Below, in pieces: positions 20,299 through 34,766 of a stretch of DNA of 64,000 nucleotides. The DNA is from Paragorgia papillata (lineage: Eukaryota; Cnidaria; Anthozoa; Scleralcyonacea; Coralliidae), in NCBI GenBank assembly GCA_035771165.1, contig JAWNZC010000311.1, positions 946,501-1,010,500 of the forward strand, in the 5' to 3' direction. The position numbers and the translations under genes are program-made. The notes beneath the pieces are model-generated. The model was not told the DNA's origin. It did no database searches and worked only from the letters and a program-made list of their open reading frames with translations. Every line of letters begins with the position of its first letter. Positions within the stretch are counted from its first letter, which is position 1.

Positions 20299-23200
20299 AT
20301 ACATCGAGCAGAGCCGTTCAGACGCGCTCTGTACATGTCTACAGTTTTATCGAAAATTTCTTACTTGAATCACGTTGAATTTCCAAAATTTTATATCTAC
20401 CAAGTACATAAGTACTTTAATCATGATTCGTGCAAGTTTTATTGGTATGTTGCTGATTGGAGTCGTGTGTTCATTCTGTGATAAAGATTTTGTCACGCTT
20501 GGCCGACATTCGTGGCGATGTAAACAACGAGTTCATCCAGACGAACAAGATGATTCCGTCAATAATACAGCGAGGCGAACGCCTGTCACGAACTCTCCTA
20601 ATGTTGTTATTTCAAGCCGTAATATGGTAAAGTGTTGCTGTGGTAAAATATGTAAAGGTGCGCGTGGTCTTAAGATGCATCAACGCAGTTGTAGAGTTGT
20701 AGATGGCTTAAACCGCGAACTGTGCGAAGACCTGGAGGAACAAATTGACGATTACACCGCGGATATCACTGACAATGATCAACCAACATCTAACACGGCA
20801 CCCATAGTTAACGAGGAAGATGCTCCTACTTTAAAATCTGGTATAAGACTTCCTAAAAGTAATTCTGAATGGTCAACGGCTAACGAATATTTTAAATTTG
20901 CTCTTCAAGCAAATGAGCCAATCACATCACAAGATTTAGATTCAAATATTAAGCTACTAAATGACATTATATACAAATATTTTGGTCAGAACTTTGGTTA
21001 TGCTGAATCAGTACCCGACAATTCTCTGGTAAATAAGTATAAGGAATATACAGTCAAAGATCTAAAGAAAGCTCTAAAAACTCTCAAATCATCTACTAAT
21101 GCTGAACCCAACGAAATCAAATATGTGTCACATGCATTGCGTGATAAGCTCCGTGCAAATAACAACAGCCAGTCGAGTGAGCCAAGTCTAGACAACAGCC
21201 AATCGTTCAATCATGACAAATACATTGGCAAGAATTTCTGGGGTTACGTTAAAAACATATTAGACAAGAAGGACGCTGTACTTCCATCTTTCAACATGAC
21301 CGAATGCCTCTCTTACTTCACTAAAACCCTTGCTGCAATTCATCCTAACAAACTGTTTAACATTCCCAGCTGGATTCCTAGGTTATCTGAGCCAGAAATT
21401 CAATTTGACCTTGACCCACCATCATATCAACAAGTCACGAATATAATACGTAAAATGAAAGCATCTGGTTCCCCGTGTCCCCTTGATCAGCTCTCCATTA
21501 TCTGTTTCAAACGTTGTCCTTTTCTTAGAACTTATTTAACTGACCTTATACGTGCTGTCTGGTTGTCCGGGAGCATCCCCTCCGAGTGGAAGAAAGCTTG
21601 CACAATATTAATCCATAAGAAGGGCGAAGCTGAACCATCCAATTTCCGACCCATTACACTCGAAAGCATTCCCTTAAAAGTGTTTACTTCATGTCTACGC
21701 AACGCAATGTACTCATTCCTTACCGCCAATAACTTTATAGAACATAACATCCAAAAAGGCTTCACACCTAATATGTCTGGCACCTTAGAACACACAGCTC
21801 AAATGGCCAACATTATCAACAAAGCACGGATTAAGCAACGCTCTGTTGTCATCACCCTACTTGACCTCAAGAATGCGTTTGGCGAAGTTCACCACAACCT
21901 AATCCAATCCGTTCTCGAGTACCACCATATCCCTGACCACATAAAATTAGTTATAGAAAGTTGTATAAAGATTTTAAGACCTCAATAATCACATCTGAAT
22001 ACCGTACTCCGTTCATAACTGTTGGCCGTGGTGTATTGCAAGGCGATTGTCTCAGTCCTCTTCTATTTAATATGTGTTTTAACACCTTTATTCAACATAT
22101 CAAAGATGAGAAGTATCGTCAATTTGGTTTCTCCTTCCAATTTATAAATCCCATCCACTGGTTTCAGTTTGCCGATGACGCTGCCGTAATAACTAGTCAA
22201 GAAAAAGAAAACCAACATCTTTTGAACCGTTTCGCTATTTGGTGCCAATGGTCCAGCATGATTATCCGGGTTGATAAATGTAGTTCCTTTGGCATTAAAA
22301 AAGCTGTAACAAAATCTATCCAATACCTACCTAAACTCCTTATTGGCAACCAGCTAATTCCAGCTACCAAAATTGGAGAATGTTTTCGATATCTTGGAAG
22401 ATATTTTGATTTTAAGATGACAGATCAGCAACATAAATCTGAACTTACCACGCTCATTGACGAACTAATGACTGATATTGACTCGAAGCCACTCCATCCA
22501 AAAAATAAAATCCTACTATACACTCGTTTTGTTTTATCCAAAATCTCTTGGCATTTCACCGTTACTTCTCTGTCAAAAACTTGGATATCAGAAAATATCG
22601 ACTCCGTAGTGAACAGTTACATTCGGAAGTGGCTTGAAATACCAATATCGGGAACATTAAGTACCGTTTTCTTAACCCGAAACAAATTCGGCCTTAGTAT
22701 TTGTCCGCCATCAGTCAAAACACCCAATGCCAAACAGTACTTCGAACAGCTCTTAAAACATCCCCCAACAAACAGATCAATGAACTATGGAAGTCAACTA
22801 GCAACAGCTCAAACATCCAGTATGACGTCTATACCTCTACCAAGCAAGTTCTTAAAGATTTTCGCTCTGAGCACGAGGATAGACTTCATAACCATCTAAT
22901 CTGTCAAGGCTCGTTTTTCACTAACATTACAAAGTTCTCCTTCTCTCAATTAACGAAGTTATGGTGCGCGGCTCAATCTAAACTACCTAAGAATATCTTC
23001 AATTTTACGATACGTTACATGAATAACTCTCTACCCACACGCCAAAACCTTGCAAGATGGGGTATATCACCAACACCGGATTGTTCCCTTTGTCTAGGAC
23101 CAGAAACTCTACTCCACGTCGTAGCAGGTTGCCAATCGTATCTCGAAAGGTTTACGTGGAGACATGATTCAATTTTGAACTTTCTTGCGTCAAACCTAAA

Positions 23201-23779
23201 GACGGTCAGCGGTTCAAATCTCTATGTCGATCTTCCGGGATACAAAAGTCCATCCATATTAACCGGCGACTCATACCGTCCAGACTTGCTCCTGACAACA
23301 ACTAGTGGATGCTTATACATTGTTGAACTAACTGCTGGTTTTGAATCTAATCTTCAAAAGAATGTGGAACGTAAAAAAACTAAATATTTAGAATTAATTA
23401 GAGAACAAAGGAAATTATTTATATCCGTAAAATTTATAAATTTATCAATTAGCTCTCTTGGTGTCTTTGCGAAAGAATGTTCAACATTTCTAAAAATGCT
23501 AAATGATCTTCATTTTGACAAAGTTCACCAAAACTATTGTGTGAAACGAATGACGACAATTGCCATCAGAACCACGTATTATATATTCTGTTGCCGAAAT
23601 AAGGAATGGACAAACCCAGATTTATTAACTTTTTAATGTTGTATTGTATAAGTTTGTTATGTGTTTTTATAGTTATATATTATAGTGTACCATCGATTCA
23701 AGTAGCCGGTTGTAAATTACCTTAATAAGTGAGATTTACAATTGTATATGTAAGAACTAAATTTAATCAATAAAGTTTC

Positions 23780-23780
<1 letters not shown>
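20299..23780 (+). mobile_element. RLE-type non-LTR retrotransposon, copy A (nearly complete)
   Basis: The element starts after an ATT/T tract and ends with cttaataagtgagatttaca, aataaagtttcc and then (ATT)n. It encodes zinc fingers, reverse transcriptase and restriction-like endonuclease in one broken ORF. Two shorter copies of the same family follow at about 23930-24535 and 26716-29265, with identical tail architecture, so the family has amplified locally. Confidence 0.82.
20423..23636 (+). pseudogene. Retrotransposon polyprotein: zinc fingers, RT and RLE
   Basis: The N-terminus has two finger-like motifs, CSFCDKDFVTLGRHSWRCK and CCCGKICKGARGLKMHQRSC, as in R2-like elements. RT motifs follow: WKKACTILIHKKGEAEPSNF, then FRPITLESIPLKVF, VVITLLDLKNAFGEVHHNL (first Asp), GVLQGDCLSPLLFNM and WFQFADDAAVI (FADD). 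The C-terminus has CSLCLGPETLLHVVAGC, a CCHC knuckle, then RPDLLLTTTSGCLYIVELT, the nuclease active-site region. It ends YIFCCRNKEWTNPDLLTF, stop at 23634. Two frameshifts break it, at about 21965-21985 and 22715-22740. Finger-RT-RLE order places it in the R2/R4-like group; the exact clade is not resolved. Confidence 0.85.
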
Positions 23781-23931
<151 letters not shown>

Positions 23932-24535
23932 AGAAGGTCGATTCACATGGCGTCATGACTCCGTTCTTAATTTCATTGCATACACACTTCAATCCGTACA
24001 ACATTCCACTCTTTATGTTGACCTCCCTGGCTTCAACAGCCCTCAGTTCTCACGGGAGATGAGTTGCGTCCTGACCTTCTTTTAACCATTGAAAACAAAT
24101 ATATTTACAACCTTGAGCTCACCGTCGGATTTGAGTCCAATCTTCACCGCAACGCCACCCGTAAGAAACACAAATATCTCGATTTAGTTAACGAAAAACA
24201 AAGAAACTATGAAAAGGTTAAGTTCATAAATCTATCTCTGAGTGCACTTGGAATTTTCGGACAGTCATCAATGGATTTCAATGAAATGCTAAAAGACTTT
24301 AAATTCGACACTCCCTGTAGAAAGTATATAGTAAAGAAAATCATCAACATATCAATAAGAACCTCGTATTATGTATTTTGTCGACGTAACAAAGAATGGA
24401 ATAACCCGAAACTAATGACATTCTAAGATTTATATTCTCATGTAGCATCAGTTCAAATAGTCAGTGGTAAACTACCTGTAAAAGCGAGGTTTATCATTGT
24501 AATTTCTACGTTTAATGATCAATAAATAAAGTTTA
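23932..24535 (+). mobile_element. RLE-type retrotransposon, 5'-truncated copy C
   Basis: It begins abruptly inside the nuclease region. In a shifted frame it encodes TWRHDS-like sequence and then, in the frame 24064-24426, RPDLLLTIENKYIYNLELT and YYVFCRRNKEWNNPKLMTF. The 3' end reads gataaataaagtttacatt and then ATT repeats, matching copy A. Severe 5' truncation directly against an ATT array is typical of target-primed insertion. Confidence 0.85.
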
Positions 24536-25890
<1,355 letters not shown>

Positions 25891-26465
25891 AATAGATAAC
25901 CTTTACGGCCCATGGCCCTTGACTCACAATAATTGTGAGAAAGGTACAAGTACTGCCAATAATTTTGCAAGTCTCACTAACAATGTCCACACTTATATGT
26001 CACTCTGCTTGTACGATCCCAGATATTATTTTGCGTAGTGTCGATTCACTTTCGATCAGCACCGTCTTCTGCATTTGGTTACCAATCCGTTCAACTTCTT
26101 TTTCGTTTCGTATTACCTATCCAATTTGTCTCCTCGCCTTTACCATACCTCCACCTAAACTCCCAATTACAACTGGAACGATTTGGACTTTGTATTCTCG
26201 TCGGTTTTCACGAGTTTCGAAGGCTAGCTGTTGGTATTTCTGTAGCTTCTCTTGGTGTTTATGTTCAATGTTTCTCTCTGCTGGACATGCCATGTCTACG
26301 AACCATATTTGTTTCTTGTTATTGTCTTCCAACGTTAGATCTGGTCTTCTTGCAGTAGTTGTTTTTCGCATACAACATTCCAAGTCCCAACAGAGCTTCG
26401 TTCCACTCCCCTCCAACACAGTTCCTTTTTCCCATTGTATTTTGTACCATACCGCATCCTTATTG
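25891..26465 (-). mobile_element. Second R4/Dong-like fragment, minus strand
   Basis: The minus strand encodes WEKGTVLEGSGTKLCWDLEC, then RRPDLTLEDNNKKQIWFVDMA (nuclease region), QIVPVVIGSLGGGMVKARRQ and, after a frameshift near 26115, an R4-like C-terminus ending near 26010. A short 3' UTR then meets AAT repeats. It differs clearly from the fragment at 24654, so it is a separate family member. Both edges abut ATT arrays. Confidence 0.75.
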
Positions 26466-26526
<61 letters not shown>

Positions 26527-26528
26527 GG

Positions 26529-26578
<50 letters not shown>

Positions 26579-26636
26579 GTTGTTCTTGTTATTGTTCTTG
26601 TTGTTATTATTATTGTTATTATTATTAATATTGTTG

Positions 26637-26712
<76 letters not shown>

Positions 26713-26713
26713 C
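26466..26713 (+). repeat. (ATT)n array with GTT-rich interior
   Basis: About 80 triplets, with variants (ggttttt near 26527, gttgttcttgtt near 26579-26605). The heterogeneity suggests it is older than the neighbouring arrays or a merger of two arrays. Confidence 0.9.
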
Positions 26714-29265
26714 ATTCACGACAACTACATTGGTAGAAATTTTGGGGGCTACGTTAAAAATGTCCTGAATAACAAAAATTCCTTACTCCCATCCTTTACT
26801 ATGACAGAATGCCTAACCTATTTCAACAAAACTCTAAATTCAATTAATCCAAGTAAACTGTTTTATATTACCAGCTGGATTCCAAAGCTATCTGATCCTG
26901 TCGTCAATTTTGACCTTGAACCCCCAACCTATCGTCAAATTACAAATATTATTCGCAGGATGAAAGCGTCCGGTTCTTCTTGTCCCCTTGATCAACTTTC
27001 AATTATTTGCTTTAAACGATGTCCATTTTTACGCACTTTATCGAACCGAAATAATACGTAGCGTCTGGTCTTCTACGAAATAATACGTAGCGTCTGGTCT
27101 TCTAAATCTGTACCTGCTGAATGGAAAATAGCATGTTCTATACTTATCCATAAAAAAGGCAACACAAATGACCCATCCAATTTCCGTCCTATTACTCTAG
27201 AAACCATACCATTAAAAGTGTTTACTTCATGTCTCCGCAATGCTATGTTCTCCTTCCTAACGGCTAATAACTTTATTGAACATAAGATTCAAAAAGGCTT
27301 CACACCTAATCTGGCTGGCAACTGCTCAAATGACAAATATTATTAACCAAGCGAGAATAAAACAACGTTCTCTTGTCATCACCCTACTTGACCTCAAAAA
27401 TGTCTTTGGTGAAGTCCATCATAACCTGATTCAATCTGTCCTCGATTATCATCACATTCCCAATCACATCAGTGAAACTATAAAGAGCTGGTATACTGAC
27501 TTCAATACTGCAATTATAACATCAGAATTCTCTACTCCATTCATAACTGTTGGCCGCGGAGTGCTTCAAGGAGACTGTATTAGTCCTCTACTTTTCAATA
27601 TGTGCTTAAATACATTTATTCAACACATAAAAGCTGATAAATACCGGCAATTTTGTTTCATCACAAAATTTTTAAACCCAACCATTGGTTCCAGTTTGCT
27701 GATGATGCTGCGGTAATAAGTGGTCAAGATTCAGAAAATCAACATCTTTTAAATCGTTTCTCGATCTGATGTCAATGGTCCAACATGATTGTTAGAGTTG
27801 ATAAGTGTAGTACATTTGGTATTAAGAAAAGTCTAACAAAATCAATTCAATATTTACCAAAACTTCTGATTAACAATAAATTGATACCTGCCACTAAAAT
27901 TGGAGACTCGTTCCGATACTTAGGAAAATACTTTGACTTCAGTATGTCAAACAAGAACACAAACAAGAGCTAATCAATCTCCTTGAAGATGTTATGTCTA
28001 AAATTGATCTTAAACCTCTACACCCGAAAAACAAACTTCTACTTTATAGTCGTTACCTCTTATCCAAATTCTCCTGCCATTTTACTGTTGCTACCTTATC
28101 AAAAACCTGGGTCTCGGAAAACATGGATTAAAAAGTTAACAAATACATACGTAATTGGCTTGAAATACCTGTATCAGGAACTTTAAGTAATGTATACCTT
28201 ACCAGTAACAAGTTTGATCTAAATTTCTACCCTCCATCTATCAAGTTTACTCAGTGCCAAACAGTTCTTCGTAACGCCTTAAGAAACTCTCCAAATGATT
28301 CCATAAAAGATCTCTGGAAATCAACATGTGACCATACAAACATTCAATATGACGTTTACACCTCGACAAAGAAAGTTCTTAAAAGTTTCAACTCCGGACA
28401 AGAGAAGAAACTTCAGAAACATCTGGTTCTCCAAGGCACCTTCTTCTCTAACGTCATCAAGTTCTCACTGTCGAAACTAAACAGCATATGGTCTAAATCT
28501 CAATCAAACTTACCAAAAAACATTTATAACTTTACCATCCGTTACATCAATAACTCTCTTCCCACCCGCAAAAACCTTACTAAATGGGTAATAATGTCGA
28601 ACTCTGATTGCAATCAGGAGCATGCTCCTTCTGCTTAAACCCTGAAACACTCCTACATGTAGTTGCTGGATGCCAATCGTACCTTCCACGATTTACATGG
28701 AGACATGACTCTGTTCTCAACTTTATTGCAAAAACACCACAACCTGTCAACAACTCTAATCTCTTCGTTGATCTTCCTGGATATAAGAACCCATCAATAA
28801 TAACTGGCGAAACGTATCGCCCAGATGTGCTTCTTTCCATTTCCACTGATTGTCTCTATATCCTTGAACTCTCCGTCGGATATGAATCTAATCTCCAAAC
28901 TAACGTTGATCGCAAAAGAGCAAGATACAGGGATGTAATTACACGGCAAAAGAAACATTTTAAAACTGTCAAATTTGTAAATTTATCAATCAGTTCCTTA
29001 GGTCTTGATAAAAAACACCAAAATTTTTGTATTAAGAAAATAATGTCTATCGCCATTAGAACAACATACTATATATTTTGTTGTAGAAACAAGGATTGGA
29101 CAAATCCAGACTTAATGAACATTTGAAGATACATTTTAAATTCAAATTTTTCTATATAGTTGTAAACAATAAATAAGTTCAAGTAGTCAATTATAAATTA
29201 CCTTAATTAGTGAGATTTATAATTGTATATATATATATAAAGTATTTCAATAAAGTTTCCATTAT
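26714..29265 (+). mobile_element. RLE-type retrotransposon, 5'-truncated copy B
   Basis: It begins abruptly in the RT-flanking region (NYIGRNFGGYVKNVLNNKN) and continues through VVITLLDLKNVFGEVHHNL-like sequence, GVLQGDCISPLLFNM, a broken FADD region near 27700, the zinc knuckle near 28625 and the nuclease (YRPDVLLSISTDCLYILELS). It ends YIFCCRNKDWTNPDLMNI at 29126. At least six frameshifts or stops are present, plus a 29-bp tandem duplication at about 27047-27105. The tail is caataaagtttcc then ATT repeats. Much more decayed than copy A, so older. Confidence 0.85.
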
Positions 29266-29394
29266 TATTATTATTATTGTAGTTATTATTATTATTATTA
29301 TTGTTGTTGGTTGTTGTTGTTGTTGTTGTTATTATTATTGTTGTTGTAGTTATTATTGTTATTGTCATTGTGGTTGTGGTTGTTGTTATTGTAT
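29266..29394 (+). repeat. ATT/GTT triplet array
   Basis: ATT units mutating into GTTGTTGTT and GTGGTTGTGG; the tail of copy B and the 3' end of the minus-strand fragment that follows. Confidence 0.85.
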
Positions 29395-29815
29395 ATAAAC
29401 ACAGCTCTACATATGATGGCTGGATGTTCATCTAGACATCAAGCTGCATCCTGCAGCATCAGGTAACTAGGACTGTTCTAATTATTCTTGGTGTTTCTAG
29501 CAAATATGCCTTCTGTAGGAGTTCGATCGGACATTCCAAATCGATCTTCCTAATTCATTTTGCTAAGTCCTCATTAATTGTCCCGAGTGCACCAAGTATG
29601 ATTGGAATAATTGTTACTTGTTTCATTTCCCACAATTTCAGAATTTCATATTTAAGATCGTGGTATTTCTCTAACTTTTCATGTTCTTTCACCGTTACCT
29701 TGCACCAAATGAGCATGCTACGTCTACTATAAAGCATTTTCTTTCATCCTTATGCACCAATAGCAGGTCCGACCTGTTGTGGTCAATTAAATCACAGTGT
29801 TTATCACTGGGTTGT
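29395..29815 (-). mobile_element. Third R4/Dong-like fragment, minus strand
   Basis: The minus strand encodes EHEKLEKYHDLKYEILKLWE and TIIPIILGALGTINEDLAK (29555-29737), the conserved segment after the RLE active site. Broken nuclease sequence precedes it (a DHNRSDLLLV-like motif near 29770, with Ser where the family has Pro). The 3' end meets the triplet array. Confidence 0.75.
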
Positions 29816-30710
29816 TCTTATGAGAGCAAGCTACTTAGCCTTAGGTCTCAAACATTTTTCTTAAAATCCTTGCTATTCCAAGTAAGGTAGCTTTCTGTAA
29901 CAGTCCAATTCCAACTTCAACTCCAGTCTAAGGGGGTGTTTACATGAGGCAGGCCTGAACTTGGACCGGCCTGAATTTTTCATTTCGGTTTTTGTTTACA
30001 TGAGGCCGACCTTGAAACTATATAGGCTTGGTTTCGCAGTTACTCCAATATTTGTTTCAATTGCCTTCCAGCTCGTGACCGCTGGAGAATGATTATTTTA
30101 TGTGGAATGTACACCAATCGCATTTAAAACAACGTATTGAGTTGAGAGGCGAAAGTGCTTCAGTTCGGTCTAGCAGGCGACCTGAGACTAGGCCGGCCTG
30201 AACAGGATCTCAGACAGGACTCATGAAAACGATCTATATAGTAAAAACACTACAACCGCCGGAATCAGTCAGGCTTTCGGGCCGGCCTCATGTAAAGATC
30301 CCCTTACTAATCCATTCTTCTAGCGTTCTCCTCACCAAACCAAGAGGCCTTACTATAATTGGAACAATACACTTGCAACCCCAGATCTTGCAAAGTTCTC
30401 TCTTCAGATTCTGAAAGTTATCTATTATTTCTTGCTGTTTCTGTTTTAGCCGTACATCTCACGGAATTGCAATGTCTATTATGATGCATTCCCGCGATTT
30501 CTTTTCGAGCATCACTATTATATTGCGGTCTAGGTCTTTATCAGTTTGCATACCAAAGTCCCATAGCCTTTTTGCATCTTTACTTTCAACAACACCTTCT
30601 GCTTTATGTTCAAACCATTTTTCTGCATGTAGTACGCCAAACTTTTTGCAATATCTCCAATGTATACAATCCTTGCACCCTCGGCAATTTCGCCCACCCC
30701 CAACCCCAAC
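29816..30710 (-). mobile_element. Fourth R4/Dong-like fragment, split by a MITE
   Basis: On the minus strand 30530-30710 encodes EGARIVYIGDIAKSLAYY and a frameshifted WDFGMQTDKD-like region. 30310-30500 encodes the RLE segment and a PIIVRPLGLVRRTLEEW-like stretch, and 29830-29928 encodes the C-terminal LLGIARILRKMFET. The interval 29931-30304 is a separate inserted MITE. Multiple stops show it is old. Confidence 0.7.
29931..30304. mobile_element. MITE, 374 bp, TA target duplication
   Basis: It starts AGGGGGTGTTTACATGAGGC and ends with the near-complement gcctcatgtaaagatcccct. TA flanks both ends (29929-29930 and 30305-30306). The interior repeats gaccggcctgaa/ggccggcctg motifs in both orientations. 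A TA duplication and no transposase fit a Tc1/mariner-like MITE. The host R4-like fragment reads on across it. Confidence 0.72.
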
Positions 30711-30768
30711 CCCAAAATACAGCCAGTTAGGCAGGCTAACAAAACTCCAATTATGTGAAAATGTTTAC

Positions 30769-30953
30769 CTTCGTAGTGCCTTCTATCAAAGCTTTCTGTG
30801 CCAACGCTTTGGGTCCACGTATAGTTACACCATCGTCCAATGGCCCCCAACTGTTTGAGAATATGTCAATCTTATTAACTAATGAATCCCCTGGGTAAAA
30901 TGCTTTTGCTTCAAGCGCGTCTGTTGCCAGAAGATTTTTTAAAAGGCGAATTC
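30769..30953 (-). CDS. PCSK: Proprotein convertase exon, S8B core
   Basis: A 185-bp exon entered in phase 1 (acceptor tttgtttcag) and left in phase 0 (donor gtaaacatt). It encodes IRLLKNLLATDALEAKAF, then VNKIDIFSNSWGPLDDGVT and IRGPKALAQKALIEGTTK. The SWGPLDDG motif corresponds to the SWGPxDDG signature of convertases, where acidic residues line the basic-residue specificity pocket. It joins in phase to the His exon (510-bp intron) and to the SGNGG exon (16.5-kb intron). Confidence 0.92.
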
Positions 30954-31463
30954 CTGAAACAAATAGACAGAAAATTAAGAATAAAAGTAACAACGTCAAT
31001 AAAAATAAGCAAGAACACTGAGTGTAACAAGAAAATCCAGTTCAGACAGACGACGATCATACCCAGCTCAGGCCGTCAAATCGAACATTTAATTGTTTCA
31101 CAAAAACCGGGTAGCAGGATAAATATCTCGAAAAAACTGCGAACAGGATCCGGAATGTTGGAGAGACTCAAGGGACAAAATCTTAACAAAATCCTAATTT
31201 GATCTAGATTCTAGACTGTGGCAATGACAACTATATATTGTTTGCAATCGAAAACAATGAAAACTGAAGAGGCGTTGGCGTTTCTTTACTTTACATATTG
31301 AACTGACCAACAATCACGTAAAACCCGCCGCTTGGTGAACGTAAAAACGTAAAACCAAAATTGCATAGCATTCGTGCAGGCTCTCCTGCACTCTCCGCCG
31401 AGCTTGCACGCATGTAGCACTATACTTTTTTTTACACTTTCCAGAAAATTCGACGGAACTAAC

Positions 31464-31608
31464 CTGCTATATTCGACTGAAATGCTACACCAACTCCACA
31501 CAAACCATTATCTCCTGCTGCAGAAATCACACCAGCGCACATCGTTCCGTGGCTTAAAACAGATTTACGATTTTCACCATCAACCAAGTCTAAACTTGAA
31601 GTTATATC
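31464..31608 (-). CDS. PCSK: Proprotein convertase exon with catalytic histidine
   Basis: A 145-bp exon, phase 0 in and phase 1 out; acceptor catttaatttag, donor gttagttcc. It encodes DITSSLDLVDGENRKSVL, then SHGTMCAGVISAAGDNGL and CGVGVAFQSNIA. The HGTxCAG motif holds the catalytic histidine of S8B proteases, and CGVGVAF is the strand after it. The Asp exon lies 28.5 kb upstream; the junction GRY/DIT is in phase. Confidence 0.92.
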
Positions 31609-31953
31609 CTAAATTAAATGTATAACGTTTTACACAACTGACATCAATTTTGACTACTCCAGTTCCAAGCCCACTTTTCCCCCGCATGCACATGCGTCAG
31701 CCAAGTCCAATCAATGCGTTTGCGCTGGGAAAAAAAACTTTCATCTATCACCCAGTGCGCTTACTAAAATCAAGAGAGCATAAAGGTTAGAGAGGGGATG
31801 TATAATTATAGGTGTAGTTCTATCCTAATTCCTCTTAAGTTATTTTTAGACACAGCTAACTTAGGTTTTGCGTGAACATCTACATGGAAGTCTTCCAGGA
31901 ATATACCACTGTTCTCTACATAAATTGGATAGGGCATTCCCTATGGCCAGCAG

Positions 31954-32240
31954 TCAAACATTTCGTGCCAGTCGCCGCCATCTTACGTAGTGGAGCATAT
32001 TATGCATTGCGGCCTTAGAACTTGTTCCAAATCCCGAAGTTGACTGGCATAAGCAATCCTGGCATTCCCCTATTAAATCAAAACAAACCAAGAATTTGAC
32101 CGCTCCTTGGTTAATATGCTCAGATTCCAGCCGTTGGGTCTCCGTGCACCCGCGATCCCTCGCCCTACCAACGCCTGGGCGCATCGGCTTCATCTTTGTA
32201 TAAATCATCCAATCATAAGTCACTCGTAAATGACGTAACG
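31954..32240 (-). repeat. Dispersed repeat, possibly a tRNA-like SINE head
   Basis: The minus strand reads gccgatgcgcccaggcgttg, gtagggcgagggatcgcggg, tgcacggagacccaac. It is shared with 49339-49394 (plus strand) at about 85 percent over ~60 bp. Length and GC content suggest a SINE promoter region, but canonical A and B boxes are not clear. Confidence 0.4.
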
Positions 32241-32362
32241 TAAATAATCCCCGAGCCCGGGCGTAGGGCCGAGGGCCCGGAGCCCCGTGAGGGTGCTAAT
32301 CTCGACATGCGTGGAGTCCATTTTACACGCGTGTAGAAAAAGCGAGGGGGACGAAACTGTGT

Positions 32363-32431
<69 letters not shown>

Positions 32432-33354
32432 TCGAACGACGTCACGCGGTAAGAATTGTTGGGCACTGGCGACTAGCGACGAAGAAACTACTAAGTATAA
32501 ACTCTCAAACAAATGGTATTTTGCTTTCGTTTTATATCTAAACGAAACGAAATGGAGCACGAAGAAAAGAAGGATACAAACAACCCGTTTAATATATCTT
32601 GAAGAGACACCAGAGAACCTGAAGAAACCAAACGCCGTATGGTAAACAAAAACCCGATCTGAATTGCAGTGTTTGAAGATCAACGGTAGGATTCTTGTTG
32701 TTTTCAAGTTTTCACTTAACCTAAACGATATACAGCTTCACGTTTTCGCGCTTTCATTTTGCTCGTCCAAACCATAAATCACCTTAACTAAAGCTAACTT
32801 AAAACACTACATTTATAAGCTTATGTAGACGTGATGTTTTTCATTGGCATTGCATGCACTTTTTATTATTAAATACTCATGGGCTTTGGTGAATTTTTTA
32901 GCTGTATTTCCAAATTGTCTTTTGAAACGTTGTCTGTTTAATACTTCTTTCTAGAATCCGATTCTACTGAATTGTTTTTATCTCGGACTCTAATATAAAT
33001 GAAATTTGATTTGAGCTGTTGACTTTTAAATCTGCCTTTGCAAAACATGTATGCATAGGGAAGCCATTTAGGCTTGCTAAAAATAATCCCTTTTGAAACC
33101 TCCTAAAAACATATTTTGTACAACCATAATTTAATAATGAAATCTAAGTTTTGCTTTGATATGTTAAATCAGTTTAGTCATCTTATCCATAAATTATATA
33201 ATTATCTTGAGGATTATCATTTGTTTTTATATCTGTTTGTTTTTATATTGGCTGTATATCAGGAGTGCTTAATTTAATCAGGGTGGGTGTTTCAAAAAAG
33301 CATTTAATAAAAGCGGGCGAGGGGTTGTTGCATTCATGTATTTCTAGTTATATA
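32241..33354 (-). repeat. Dispersed ~1.1-kb repeat, copy 2 (inverted)
   Basis: It is the full-length inverted counterpart of 6053-7147, with the same GC-rich end (cgtagggccgagggcccgg), a longer (TA)n tract at 32371-32428, and the same AT-rich half ending ttctagttatata. Not inside a Polinton here, so the repeat is independently mobile. Confidence 0.75.
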
Positions 33355-33977
33355 CCACGGTAAGTACGATTAGCGTAACTTGATATAATTTTATCTCAAA
33401 ATTTTGACGTTTGTTGGGTCAATCGATCACTCTCTGGCTTTCGATGGAAAAAAATATCACTCCACTAAGGGCGCAGGATAGTTGTTACACCAATTTTGTT
33501 TATGCAGTCTGGAATGCTGTTTTTTGTTTTGTTATCCGCGAGATGCATGCAAGCAATGATATATATTGATGCAGGTGCCGTTGAGTTTTCGCTATGACAC
33601 ACTCTAGGTTAGGTTAGATTACTTTATGTTTGGAATCGCATTGGAGTAAGTGTAAAATCTTCGGTATTCGCTATTTAGAAGTTCACACAAGTGATTATAA
33701 GTCGCATCCGTTAATAAAATGTGAATACATTATTAACGACAAAAATTGTTAGTGGAAAACGCTGTTTACCTGGATACTACAATCACGAGTTTAGCGTAAC
33801 AAACGGCTAGTTTTGTGACACAATTTAGCTGCTTCCTAAAGTAAATTAGCGGCGAGTCGCCGTTGCGAAAAAAATAAAATTGTTGATGATCTCATTTGAA
33901 ATCTGAATTGACCGTGGAACCAGTTGGATGTGATTGGCCAACGGCCCAACGCATGATATAAATAGAAGAGTTCGGCA
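33355..33977. other. Intron sequence, no gene
   Basis: AT-rich intron between a dispersed repeat and a foldback element; nothing recognised. Confidence 0.5.
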
Positions 33978-34722
33978 AAACCACAGAATAAAGAACTGAG
34001 CAGAAGGGCCACTCGGGTCGGAAGCTCTGAAGTTTTTGTCCCCGCGCTGGTTACTGAAAACCACTTCCGGAAAATCTCGCAGCCACTAAACCTCAGCCAG
34101 GTCAACAAGGAGTGCAAAGGCGAAATACGGAGTTGGATCACTAAATTCGCTATATCTCACAAACTAGTCGCTCGATTTTTACGCTACAACCAGTAATAAT
34201 AGAGGAAATGTAGATGACAATATACAGTTTGCCATTTAGAAGGTATGGGAAACATTTGAAAGTGAAAATTTACGGATTAAAACGAACTCGAACCGCCACT
34301 GTGCGAAGCTATTTAGAGCATTACTGTCTACTTTAAACTTGCATTTGCAAGCAAAAATAAGAGCAGACTATCTTTGAAAACAGTTTAAACGTTAAATATA
34401 AAGATTAAACTGCACATATTTCCTGTTATTTCTTGAATGGGATGAGTAATTTTGAAGAACGAAGCAATTCTATTAGTTGACGTTTTACAAGTACTAGTAA
34501 TACTTGAAAATAAGGCCAGCTGTTGTTTTATATCATAGGGATGCAACAACATATATTTTTTTCATAACTCATGTTTAAATTACTGCTTGGTGTCACCACC
34601 TTTGAGTTTGCTGTCATGTTGTTTGACATCAGTGTAATGTATGTTTTAATAACCAATTCTGCAGTTAAAAAACTGAATTACAATGGATTTACAATGAATG
34701 AATAAACAAAATTTCTATTATA

Positions 34723-34766
<44 letters not shown>

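Noticed and set aside
31954..32223. 89-codon minus-strand ORF as a gene
   Set aside because: It overlaps a dispersed repeat shared with 49339-49394 and has no recognisable domain.
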